Numbered from the stretch's first letter, positions 1-6,701 are shown. The stretch: 7,920 nucleotides of DNA from Bacteroidales bacterium (GCA_016283985.1 JAEENZ010000004.1:1-7920), one strand, 5' to 3'. Notes: generated by a model from the sequence alone, not told the origin. Program-made: numbers and translations.

Positions 1-1104
1 GACCTTTAGGTATTTTTCGTACCACTCTAAGGCCTGTTGGTAATCCTTCTTGATCTCGTAGCAATATCCTATCGTGGACAGCGCCTGGATATATTTCGGG
101 TTGTACCGGTATGCCTCCTTGTAATGCTCTATGGCCTTGTCCCAGGAGTTCTGCATCTTGTAATAGCCCAGGCCGTACTGCTGATGCAGACGGTACATCA
201 CCGAAGCATCGGGCTGTATCATTTCCCAAGCCTTGTCGAGCCAGGGCTTGACATCCTTTTCAAATTGCCATCCTAACTCAGACTTTACCAACGCTATCGC
301 TATTGCAAGGTTGACATCGCTGGAATCTGCCTTCCACGCCGTCAGCAGTTCTTTTTCCGCCCGATAATGGGTCTTCGTATGCCAATAGCTTTGCCCTAGA
401 TAGAAATGGATCGGATATGAGTCGTTGCCTATGTCCTCCTGGCGCTGGAATACCCTTACGGCGGAATCATAGTCCCCCTTTCGATAATAGGCCAGCCCCT
501 GAAGAGGTGCAATCAAGGTGTTGTCTGGGTCTTCTGCCAAGAAGGCATCCGTCATGGCGACGGCCCCGTCATAATCCTCCGTCAGGATAAGGATATTCAC
601 CGCCTTGGACAACACGGTCGCATTCATCGGCTTCCTGGCCAGCGATTTCCTGTAGTACCACAGGGCGGAATCAGGCTTTTCCATCTGCCGGAAGGAATCC
701 CCCACGGAACTCAGCACGGCAGGTATGGAGTCGAGCTGCAGGACGGCCTTTCCCGCCTGTATGCTGTTCGGCCAGTCCTTGAGACGGGTATAGACCTGCA
801 TGAGGCGGATCTTGTAAAGGATATTGCGCGGCGCGGCGGAAGACAGCATGAAATAGGTTCCTGCAGCACCCTCATAGTCCCCGCTCTGAAAATGGCAGTC
901 TGCAAGTTCCGTGAGCACTTCGATATCGAATTCACCGGGCTTCACAAGGGTGGAGAGTTTCTCTATGGCTTCATCTGTCTTGTAGATACTCTTGAGATAT
1001 CTGGCCTGGGAGATGGTCTCCTTCCGGACATCCAGCGAATCGGGCGTCTGAGCCTGCATCTGCATGCCGGCAAGGACTAAAAGAAATATGAGTGTTCTTT
1101 TCAT
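1..1104 (-). CDS. Secreted tetratricopeptide-repeat protein, C-terminus beyond the window
   Basis: The minus-strand frame is open for 368 codons from the ATG at 1104 to base 1, where it leaves the window without a stop. Residues 1-19 form a Sec signal peptide: MKR, a hydrophobic stretch LIFLLVLAG, then a likely cleavage after AQA-like MQAQ, so the mature protein should be periplasmic or outer-membrane associated. The rest is helical and matches TPR spacing at about 66-99, 131-163, 198-231, 232-265, 306-337 and 340-368; the clearest units are LAYYRKGDYDSAVRVF and YGLGYYKMQNSWDKAIEHY. TPR arrays are protein-docking scaffolds; no catalytic domain is visible in the part seen. The start overlaps the stop of the upstream acetyltransferase gene as ATGA, so the two are probably translationally coupled in one transcript. 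The partner and exact role cannot be inferred. Confidence 0.9.
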   Translation of the reverse strand, partial: MKRTLIFLLVLAGMQMQAQTPDSLDVRKETISQARYLKSIYKTDEAIEKLSTLVKPGEFDIEVLTELADCHFQSGDYEGAAGTYFMLSSAAPRNILYKIRLMQVYTRLKDWPNSIQAGKAVLQLDSIPAVLSSVGDSFRQMEKPDSALWYYRKSLARKPMNATVLSKAVNILILTEDYDGAVAMTDAFLAEDPDNTLIAPLQGLAYYRKGDYDSAVRVFQRQEDIGNDSYPIHFYLGQSYWHTKTHYRAEKELLTAWKADSSDVNLAIAIALVKSELGWQFEKDVKPWLDKAWEMIQPDASVMYRLHQQYGLGYYKMQNSWDKAIEHYKEAYRYNPKYIQALSTIGYCYEIKKDYQQALEWYEKYLKV

Positions 1105-1622
1105 CGTACTACTAAACGCAGGACGCGGATGGGACGGCCGGCTCCCAGATACTGGGTCCCGTCGAAGACCATCTGCCCCGTGGGGATGAACCCGCACTTT
1201 TCCATGACGCGGCCGCTGGCGGGGTTATCCACGAAATGGCCGGAAACAAGGGACTTGATATCCGTTGTTTTGCGAATGTGGTCTATCATAAGGTGAAGCG
1301 CTTCCGTGCAGATACCTCTGTTCCAATATGGTTTTGCAATCCAGTAGCCGCAGACGAGCTCACCTTCCCTGGCCGGGAGCTTGCAGTCGCACGACGGACC
1401 GTAGCCCATAGCGCCAATGGCTTCCCCGGTTTCTTTAAGCTCGATTGCCCACGTATTCGTGGCGTCCCTGAACACTGTGCGTATTATCTCCAGACTCTCC
1501 TCGACACTTTTATGTGGCGGCCATCCAGCACGTGTTCCCACGTCGGGATCGCTTGCCCACTTATACAGCGATTCAGCATCGCTGTCCCTCCAGGGGCGAA
1601 GAATAATTCTGTCGTTCTCCAT
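1101..1622 (-). CDS. GNAT-family N-acetyltransferase (RimJ/RimL-like)
   Basis: This 173-residue protein has the layout of the Acetyltransf_3/RimJ-RimL branch of the GNAT superfamily, which moves an acetyl group from acetyl-CoA to an amine such as a protein N-terminus or a small molecule. It opens with the typical beta strand DRIILRPWRDSDAESLYKW (residues 4-22). The acetyl-CoA pyrophosphate loop is WNRGICTEAL at about 100-109, and the C-terminal signature DNPASGRVMEKCGF is at 132-145. Length is normal for the family and no signal peptide is present, so it is cytoplasmic. It is the first gene of a two-gene minus-strand operon, with a promoter about 23 bases upstream and a short leader. The substrate cannot be predicted; family assignment is firm. 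Confidence 0.92.
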   Translation of the reverse strand: MENDRIILRPWRDSDAESLYKWASDPDVGTRAGWPPHKSVEESLEIIRTVFRDATNTWAIELKETGEAIGAMGYGPSCDCKLPAREGELVCGYWIAKPYWNRGICTEALHLMIDHIRKTTDIKSLVSGHFVDNPASGRVMEKCGFIPTGQMVFDGTQYLGAGRPIRVLRLVVR

Positions 1623-1644
1623 AATCTATTATCGTTTCTCCATG

Positions 1645-1675
1645 CAAATATACTTTTCCGGACGCATTTCTGCAA
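1645..1675 (-). promoter_or_regulatory. Bacteroidota-type promoter for the GNAT-TPR operon
   Basis: Read on the minus strand there is an exact TANNTTTG box (TATATTTG, 1652-1645) preceded after 20 bases by TTG (1675-1673). This matches the -7/-33 arrangement known for Bacteroides housekeeping sigma factor promoters. Transcription should begin a few bases downstream, leaving a leader of roughly 15 bases before the GNAT ATG at 1622. Confidence 0.75.
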
Positions 1676-1705
1676 GAAATTATTATAAAGAAATTGCCCA
1701 TATAC

Positions 1706-1793
1706 TGTTGGTAACGTCCCATTTTCTGGACCGTTACCTGCAAAAAAGGCCATATTTGCTGGCAACCGGTCATTTCCGGGGACGTTACCTACA
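1706..1793. repeat. 88-bp REP-like quasi-palindromic element, left copy
   Basis: The element aligns without gaps over 88 bases to 2761-2848, about 69 of 88 identical by hand count, in the same orientation. It is a dyad centred on GGCC at 1748-1751. The outer arms GGTAACGTCCC (1710-1720) and GGGACGTTACC (1779-1789) are perfect inverted repeats. Each half can also fold alone: GGTAACGTCC (1710-1719) with GGACCGTTACC (1728-1738), and GGCAACCGGTC (1761-1771) with GGACGTTACC (1780-1789). In each local stem one arm has an extra base, giving a bulge as in classical REP hairpins. It overlaps the stop codon of the transposase gene and sits 30 bp upstream of the GNAT promoter, so it may also end the transposase transcript. 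I do not recognise this element family. Confidence 0.85.
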
Positions 1794-2658
1794 CGCTGTC
1801 CAGTAATCGCGCCGCATCACTATATGTAATACCGCACACGCGGGCGATCTGATTTGCATCTGCACTGAAACGAAAGCGAATCTGACGAGCAAATTCTGTC
1901 TGCTCCTCTATTTGCAATTGTGTAAAAGAATCCTTTTGGAACAGGCTTCTGCATAAATCAGGCAAGGCCGCCAGAATTGTTTGGTCGCGGAATGCCGGGA
2001 GATTGTCGCTCAACTCAAAACGTTTTTTCGCCTTGGACGAATTACGATAAAAAAAGTTCATCCTCTGGGGTGTACGAAAAATCCTTTCTACAGCCGATAT
2101 ATTCACAAAGTTTTGCGGCGGAATGTATCCATCGCTACCGACAATCCATTCATTTGGCAAACAATCCGAATCCGAGTGCAATAAACGGTTACGTGCCCGG
2201 ACTGACATATCTCCAAGGCGCCCGCCAATTAACGGAGTAGGATTGAAAAACACATTTCCAGTCCCCCATGGATATTGGCTTGGATGTGTACAAATGTTAG
2301 CCGCGACGCAGTTCATCTGCACATAGGCGATTCCTTTTTCAGGTGCCTCATCCTCAAAAGGCACTTCCCTTATATCGAGCCCGTTGCGTCTAAGAAACTC
2401 TTTGACACCGTATTTGCGCCTATAATAAATAGAATAACGATGCTTGAAGCAATTAATAAAAGACTCAACGTCCTTGTGCTTTCCATTCAATATGAAATGC
2501 ACATGATTAGACATAAGAATAAAAGCCAACACCACCACTTCTGGGTGGCGGACCGCCTCAATGGCAATGTAATTCATTGCTGTTTTAAAGTCCTCTTCGT
2601 CCCGGAACCACAATCCCTCTTCAAGATGTTCCGTCGTAAGCAAATAAATCTTTCTCAT
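1789..2658 (-). CDS. REP-associated HUH (Y1) transposase, RAYT/IS200-like, with C-terminal HTH
   Basis: The product (289 residues from the ATG at 2658) belongs to the Y1_Tnp/RAYT group, single-stranded DNA endonucleases that cut and rejoin at hairpins. The metal-binding HUH motif is SNHVHFIL with H52 and H54. The likely nucleophile is Y112 in AYVQMNCVAANI, followed by the RAYT-like YPWGTGN at 129-135. The C-terminal third ends in a helix-turn-helix-like segment (about 253-289, with SADANQIARVCGIT). An ATG 36 bases further upstream (2694) is open but lies inside the promoter -7 box, so I chose 2658, which has GGGAG (2669-2665) seven bases upstream. The gene is visibly AT-richer than its neighbours and is bracketed by two copies of an 88-bp hairpin element, its probable substrate. 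No truncation or frameshift is seen, so it looks intact. Confidence 0.87.
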   Translation of the reverse strand: MRKIYLLTTEHLEEGLWFRDEEDFKTAMNYIAIEAVRHPEVVVLAFILMSNHVHFILNGKHKDVESFINCFKHRYSIYYRRKYGVKEFLRRNGLDIREVPFEDEAPEKGIAYVQMNCVAANICTHPSQYPWGTGNVFFNPTPLIGGRLGDMSVRARNRLLHSDSDCLPNEWIVGSDGYIPPQNFVNISAVERIFRTPQRMNFFYRNSSKAKKRFELSDNLPAFRDQTILAALPDLCRSLFQKDSFTQLQIEEQTEFARQIRFRFSADANQIARVCGITYSDAARLLDSV

Positions 2659-2691
2659 AACAATCTCCCGGCACTTCTTGCTCCGGCTATA

Positions 2692-2721
2692 CAAATATAG
2701 TAAGTGAATTATTATTTACAA
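2692..2721 (-). promoter_or_regulatory. Bacteroidota-type promoter for the RAYT transposase
   Basis: On the minus strand TATATTTG (2699-2692) is an exact TANNTTTG box, with TTG (2721-2719) 19 bases upstream. The predicted transcript starts around 2685, downstream of the first in-frame ATG (2694) and upstream of the ATG at 2658, which decides the transposase start. Confidence 0.72.
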
Positions 2722-2752
2722 CCATTGTTTTTTACATTATCATGAAAAGTAT

Positions 2753-2760
2753 TACCTTTG
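2753..2760 (+). promoter_or_regulatory. Possible plus-strand -7 box for the TSCPD-AlkD operon
   Basis: TACCTTTG fits TANNTTTG exactly and ends one base before the right 88-bp element. The -33 side is weak: at the usual spacing there is only a T run (2728-2733), and the nearest TTG (2725-2727) is 25 bases away. If used, the transcript would begin inside the right repeat and carry about 100 leader bases that include its hairpins. It diverges from the transposase promoter, with the -33 regions nearly touching. Confidence 0.45.
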
Positions 2761-2848
2761 TGTTGGTAACGTCCCATGATTTGGACCGTTACCCGCAAAA
2801 ATGCCCGATTTTGACGGTAACCTGTCGTTTTTGGGGACGACACCAACA
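2761..2848. repeat. 88-bp REP-like quasi-palindromic element, right copy
   Basis: Same length and orientation as the copy at 1706-1793, with most changes in the central and distal parts. The proximal hairpin is well kept: GGTAACGTCC (2765-2774) pairs with GGACCGTTACC (2783-2793) with a one-base bulge. The ends TGTTGGT (2761-2767) and ACCAACA (2842-2848) are a perfect inverted repeat, which supports these as the true boundaries. The distal stem (GGTAACCTGTC at 2817-2827 against GGACGACACC at 2835-2844) is weaker than in the left copy, suggesting decay or divergence. Confidence 0.83.
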
Positions 2849-2865
2849 GTACTCACCGAATAATA

Positions 2866-3153
2866 ATGTTTGACGTTGTATTTATATCCGACAAATTGGA
2901 AAAAGGCATCCGCAAAGCTTCCTTCCAGACATGCGGTGCGGTTTGCTCCGTTCAAATTGATATAGAATTAGATGGGGACACCGTACGCAGCATCCGCTAT
3001 ACTGGCGGCTGCCATGGCAACACGCAGGGTATAGGAGCTCTGGTAGCCGGAATGAAAAAAGATGATGTAATCGCCCGTCTTGAGGGCATCAACTGCAATG
3101 GTCGCGGCACCAGTTGTCCGGATCAGCTGGCCCGAGCACTTAAAATGCTATAA
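2866..3153 (+). CDS. TSCPD domain (TIGR03905-type four-cysteine) protein
   Basis: Residues 18-95 match the small TSCPD family: TGGCHGNTQGIGALVAGM at 46-63 and the signature GTSCPDQLARAL at 81-92. The four family cysteines are C27, C49, C77 and C84, and C23 is extra. The cysteines suggest metal or redox binding; the family has no firmly assigned role, although the same domain occurs at the C-terminus of some ribonucleotide reductases. Family members are usually near 78 residues, so the first 14-17 residues here are unlike them. The family start would fall at ATC (2908), just after an A/G-rich stretch GGAAAAAGGC. The ATG at 2866 is the only conventional start in frame; TTG at 2896 is another option. 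It is followed 13 bases later by the YhfC gene. Confidence 0.82.
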   Translation: MFDVVFISDKLEKGIRKASFQTCGAVCSVQIDIELDGDTVRSIRYTGGCHGNTQGIGALVAGMKKDDVIARLEGINCNGRGTSCPDQLARALKML

Positions 3154-3166
3154 TCAGATAAGAAAT

Positions 3167-3955
3167 ATGGTACCAGTAAGTTCAATGATATCCATGGCGG
3201 TATGCGCCGTAATCGGTTTTGCCGTGCCCATCGCCCTTGCCTGGTGGATGGCGAAGAAGTATAAGAACAGCCTTTATACCATATTCGTGGGTGCAGGCGT
3301 ATTCATCGTTTTTGCACTGCTGCTGGAACCCATCCTTCATCAGGTGGTGCTGAAGGGCCCGCATGGCCCCGCCATCATGGGAAACACCTTGTATTATGCA
3401 CTTTACGGAGGCCTGGCCGCAGGTCTTTTTGAAGAAACCGGCCGCTTCCTGGGCATGAAATATCTTCTGAAGAAGAAATCTCCCAAAGCCAAAACCGGCG
3501 TTGCTTATGGTATCGGCCATGGAGGAATTGAGATGCTGCTTATCTTCGGAGTAACCATGATTTCCGATCTGGTTCTGTCCGTCATGATCAATAACGGCCA
3601 GGCGGACACCCTGCTGGCTACGGCGCCTGAAATGGCGAAAGAGCAGGTGCAGGCGCAGTTTGCGCAACTCCAGACCAACGGCGCCGGCAAATATCTGTTT
3701 GGAGTTTGGGAGCGTTTTTCCGCCCTTATACTCCAAATCGGCCTTTCCCTCATGGTATGGACTGCTGTTCGCAAGGGTGGAAAGTGGCTCTGGTTCTTCC
3801 CCGCGGCCATCCTCCTGCATTTTGCAGTAGACGCATGCTGCGTATTGCTGATGAAGTCTGTCAGCATGGCCATCGTGGAAACCTTCATCTTTGCTTTTGC
3901 CATTGCCGTCGGCGCAATAGGATTCATGCTGGCCAAGAAACTGAATACCAAATAA
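3167..3955 (+). CDS. YhfC-family intramembrane metalloprotease (PrsW/CPBP-like)
   Basis: This 262-residue polytopic membrane protein matches the YhfC family (formerly DUF2324), related to PrsW and CPBP intramembrane proteases. The three family metal/active-site motifs are present: FEETGR at 88-93 (E89, E90, R93), GIGHGGIE at 115-122 (H118, E122) and LHFAVD at 217-222 (H218, D222). Hydrophobic segments lie at about 7-27, 36-57, 74-87, 123-141, 185-201, 207-229 and 234-256. A soluble loop rich in Ala and Gln (about 145-175) sits between motifs two and three. The frame is open upstream to 3080, but that part overlaps the TSCPD gene and is not membrane-like, so I start at the ATG at 3167. The next gene starts 12 bases after the stop. 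The substrate is unknown; family members are suspected to cleave membrane-bound regulators or peptides. Confidence 0.88.
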   Translation: MVPVSSMISMAVCAVIGFAVPIALAWWMAKKYKNSLYTIFVGAGVFIVFALLLEPILHQVVLKGPHGPAIMGNTLYYALYGGLAAGLFEETGRFLGMKYLLKKKSPKAKTGVAYGIGHGGIEMLLIFGVTMISDLVLSVMINNGQADTLLATAPEMAKEQVQAQFAQLQTNGAGKYLFGVWERFSALILQIGLSLMVWTAVRKGGKWLWFFPAAILLHFAVDACCVLLMKSVSMAIVETFIFAFAIAVGAIGFMLAKKLNTK

Positions 3956-3967
3956 ACAAGGTTTTGA

Positions 3968-5146
3968 ATGAAAAAACATCTTATCCCGTTCTTATGCATT
4001 CTTGCTCTTGTTTCCTGCAATTCGACGGAAAAAAGAATAGAAGAAGCTGCCCGTCTCGGACAGCTCAATGTCCTTCTGTTCGGGGCCAAAGGTGATGGCA
4101 TCACCGACGACACCGACGCCATCCAGCGTGCAATAGATTATCTGGACAAGCGTGGCGGGGGGAAACTCTATTTCCCTTATACCGCTGCCGGATATCTCAT
4201 CGCCTCTCCGGCGAAGGAATATGCATCCGACGGAAGTCTTGTCCGCGCACAGCTTATTCTGCCTCCCACCGGATCCAACATCCAATTCGAAGGAGAAATG
4301 CCTTGCAAACTCCTTTATACCTATCAGGTCCGGCCGTTGGAGAGCGTCGCGCAACACTTCACTCCTACCAAATTCGGCACGATGGGCATGCCGAACGTCT
4401 GTCTGCATTCCACATGGGATGCACCAGAGGTTACGGATTCTCTGGAAAGGCCGTGGGCCGTGCTGGCAGCGCCGGAGGGCGACAGCTGCGACGGGCGTTT
4501 CTCCCGCAATCAGTTTTCCATGAAGAATATGGAGATCCGGGTACACCTCGATACGGCCAGGATGTATCCTACGACATCCGCCGCGTTCCTGAAGAACGTC
4601 TCCAGGCTCCTCATCGAGGATTCACAGTTCTGCCTGGACGAGCAGGTGGGAGACACGGTGCTGGAAAAATCGCTCCAACCCAATCCCTGCCACACCATTG
4701 GCCTGCATGCATCCGGGAACCAGAACGACGACCAGATCCTGCGTAATGTGGCAGTCCAGGGATTCCGTTATGGATTCGTGCTTGGCGAGCATATCTGCGC
4801 CGATTACCTGTATGTCCACAACTGTGAAGAAGCCATCGTTTTCCACGATGCAACCCACCTGTCTACAATCGGCCATATCGTGGCACAGCACAACAGAATC
4901 ATTCTATCTACCACCAGGGGAAAGATGTTCGGCAACAATCCGGACGATGTCAACCTTACCATAGGGGTCCTGAATTTCGAAGGAGGCCAGACAGTGGCCT
5001 CCCCGCCGGAAGTATCCAAACTGGTTTACGGCATCTACGATCCGGAAAGCCGCCTGCACGGCTCCATCACATGGCATGAGCCATGGGGCCTGGGTATCTT
5101 CCCCGTCTATGGCGCAAAGGGATTCCTTGTCAGGAAGTATGAATAG
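3968..5146 (+). CDS. Pectate-lyase-superfamily beta-helix lipoprotein
   Basis: The 392-residue product begins with a lipoprotein signal: MKKHLIPFLCILALVSC with lipobox LVSC, C17 being the lipidated residue. The N-terminus of the mature protein carries the hallmark of the pectate lyase superfamily domain (Pectate_lyase_3): NVLLFGAKGDGITDDTDAI at 34-52, followed by GGGKLYFP at 63-70. The rest is the short-strand, Asn/Asp/His-rich pattern of a right-handed parallel beta-helix, for example ILRNVAVQGFRYGFVLGEHI near 258-277. This fold covers polygalacturonases, lyases, epimerases and tail-spike-type binders, so the reaction is not fixed by the fold. It is expected to be membrane anchored, periplasmic or on the surface; there is no strong acidic export signal after C17. 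Its last 8 bases overlap the next gene, a glycosidase, which supports polysaccharide processing. Confidence 0.85.
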   Translation: MKKHLIPFLCILALVSCNSTEKRIEEAARLGQLNVLLFGAKGDGITDDTDAIQRAIDYLDKRGGGKLYFPYTAAGYLIASPAKEYASDGSLVRAQLILPPTGSNIQFEGEMPCKLLYTYQVRPLESVAQHFTPTKFGTMGMPNVCLHSTWDAPEVTDSLERPWAVLAAPEGDSCDGRFSRNQFSMKNMEIRVHLDTARMYPTTSAAFLKNVSRLLIEDSQFCLDEQVGDTVLEKSLQPNPCHTIGLHASGNQNDDQILRNVAVQGFRYGFVLGEHICADYLYVHNCEEAIVFHDATHLSTIGHIVAQHNRIILSTTRGKMFGNNPDDVNLTIGVLNFEGGQTVASPPEVSKLVYGIYDPESRLHGSITWHEPWGLGIFPVYGAKGFLVRKYE

Positions 5147-6701
5147 AATCCTTTGGATGCTCTTGGTTTTGGCGGTCTCCTGCAAAACGGCACCGTCAGT
5201 CTCCGTATTGTCGGCCGTTCCAAGGCCGGTGTATGATGCCAGACCCGAATTCGTTGAACTGTATGACAAGGCCTGGGAACTTGCTTATCAGCATATTGAT
5301 ACCATCCCGGGGATTCCATCCCCCATATACATGGACGAGGCGCATCGGTCCGACCGTATCTGGGTTTGGGATACCTGTTTGATGGGGCATTTCTGCAAGT
5401 ACTGTCCGTCTGTATTCCCGGGTATTCAGTCCCTGGATAACTTTTACGGCATCCTCCTCTCCGATGCCGATACGCCTCTCCCCAAGGTACTCGGCAACAG
5501 GTGGTGCGGAAAAGATGAGGGAAAGATGCTGACACTTCGGGTTCAGCATCCCGACAATCCCCCGCTACTGGCCTGGACGGAATACAGCTATGCCCTTCAA
5601 ACTGGGGACAAATCCCGCCTGGAGGAAGTCTTCGGCAAGTTACAGCGCTGGCACGGAATGTTCGACAGTTTCGATCCTTCGGCAAAAAAGCCCCATGGAG
5701 CCGGAATAAAGGTGCTGCTGAAACAATATGAAGATGGATATGCATGGGGCGGCAACCAGAGCGGCATGGACAATACGCCAAGAGGAAGGACTTCGGCACC
5801 GACTCCCAGGGAGACCTGCCCCGACAATCCAGATTTAAGATGGGTGGATGCCCTTGCCTTTCAGGGATTGTCGGCGCTTTGCCTGAGCCGTATCGCAGGT
5901 CTCTTTGGAGACAGCTGTCAGGAAGAATACTGGAAAGACGTTCACTCTAACCTGAGTGAAAAGCTTAATTCACTTTACTGGGACGAGGAAGACGGTTTTT
6001 ATTATGACATCTTCGCAGGCGGGCAGAAATGCAAAGTGAAGACAATAGCATCCTGGTGGCCTGTACTGGCTGAGATGGCAGGTTCCGGGCATGCTGCCCG
6101 GATGACGGCGCATCTTCGCGATTCTCTGGAATTCGGAGGTTTCGTGCCTACGCCTTCACTGTCCCGTTCCGATCCGGACTTCCTGCCTGATGGAGGCTAC
6201 TGGCGTGGCTCCGTCTGGCTTCCTACCACCTATATGGCGCTCAAGGCCACGGATCTACAGGGCGATTATGATCTTACGCGCAAACTCGGCCTTTCCATTG
6301 TTGAGCAGATGTATAGGACTTTCACCGATTTCGAGCCGCACACCATCTGGGAGTGTTACAGCCCCACGTCCTATGAACCGGCCAGGAACAAGCAGGGAGA
6401 AACCGTCCGTCCGGATTTCTGTGGATGGTCCGCCCTGGGCCCCATTTCAGTTTTCATTGAAGATGTAATTGGCATCAAACAAGCGAATGCGTTTGAAAAC
6501 ACACTGCTCTGTGATTTCGAGAATCAGCCAAAAGGGCGGGTCGGAGTACGTAATTACAGATTCGGGGAAATCGTCTGTGACATAATCGCCACGCAGAAAA
6601 ACATCAGGGTCAAATCCAACAAGCCGTTTACCCTCATAGCTGACGGCCATCCGTTCAACGTCAGGAAAGGCAGGAACAGCTTTCCGCGTCACACCTTATG
6701 A
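5139..6701 (+). CDS. MGH1/GH63-like (alpha/alpha)6 glycoside hydrolase lipoprotein
   Basis: From the ATG at 5139 the product is 520 residues with lipoprotein signal MNRILWMLLVLAVSC (C15 lipidated). The frame is open 63 bases further upstream, but that would bury the signal peptide, and AGGAAG lies just before the chosen ATG. The catalytic region matches the MGH1-like/GH63 glucosidase clan: DRIWVWDTCLMGHF at 72-85, SGMDNTPRG at 208-216, YWRGSVWLPTTYMAL at 354-368, IWECYSPTSYEPARN at 403-417 and DFCGWSALGPI at 426-436. By analogy with GH63, D211 is the likely general acid and E405 the general base of an inverting mechanism. Residues 455-520 look like the C-terminal beta domain seen in this group. 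Substrate is unknown: alpha-glucosides, glycerate glycosides and lyase-released oligosaccharides are all possible. It overlaps both its upstream neighbour (8 bp) and alkD (4 bp). Confidence 0.88.
   Translation: MNRILWMLLVLAVSCKTAPSVSVLSAVPRPVYDARPEFVELYDKAWELAYQHIDTIPGIPSPIYMDEAHRSDRIWVWDTCLMGHFCKYCPSVFPGIQSLDNFYGILLSDADTPLPKVLGNRWCGKDEGKMLTLRVQHPDNPPLLAWTEYSYALQTGDKSRLEEVFGKLQRWHGMFDSFDPSAKKPHGAGIKVLLKQYEDGYAWGGNQSGMDNTPRGRTSAPTPRETCPDNPDLRWVDALAFQGLSALCLSRIAGLFGDSCQEEYWKDVHSNLSEKLNSLYWDEEDGFYYDIFAGGQKCKVKTIASWWPVLAEMAGSGHAARMTAHLRDSLEFGGFVPTPSLSRSDPDFLPDGGYWRGSVWLPTTYMALKATDLQGDYDLTRKLGLSIVEQMYRTFTDFEPHTIWECYSPTSYEPARNKQGETVRPDFCGWSALGPISVFIEDVIGIKQANAFENTLLCDFENQPKGRVGVRNYRFGEIVCDIIATQKNIRVKSNKPFTLIADGHPFNVRKGRNSFPRHTL

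Noticed and set aside
1236..1806. Two long plus-strand open frames across the acetyltransferase gene and its upstream region
   Set aside because: They are antisense to a clear GNAT protein, show no family resemblance, and their ends run through the promoter and the hairpin element.
1706..2848. CRISPR or long terminal repeat interpretation of the two 88-bp copies
   Set aside because: There are only two copies, about 970 bp apart with a gene between them, and the internal structure is mirrored hairpins, which fits REP-like elements better.
2866..2895. TTGACG with TATTTATAT as a sigma70-style promoter
   Set aside because: Spacing between the parts is far too short and the phylum uses TANNTTTG boxes.
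2752..2955. Minus-strand 67-codon frame spanning the right repeat
   Set aside because: It runs antisense through the TSCPD start and the hairpin element and has no recognisable product; the similar frame at the left copy is simply the same repeat read through.
3080..3166. N-terminal extension of the YhfC frame
   Set aside because: It lies inside the TSCPD coding region in another frame and is not hydrophobic; the ATG at 3167 fits family length.
3182..4122. Minus-strand open frames of 265 and 205 codons under the YhfC gene
   Set aside because: Antisense to a membrane protein with three conserved motif sites; their His/Gln/Arg-rich or patchy composition is typical of shadow frames.
5076..5138. 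Upstream start for the glycoside hydrolase
   Set aside because: It would place 21 polar residues before a clear lipoprotein signal peptide and lies in the coding end of the preceding gene.
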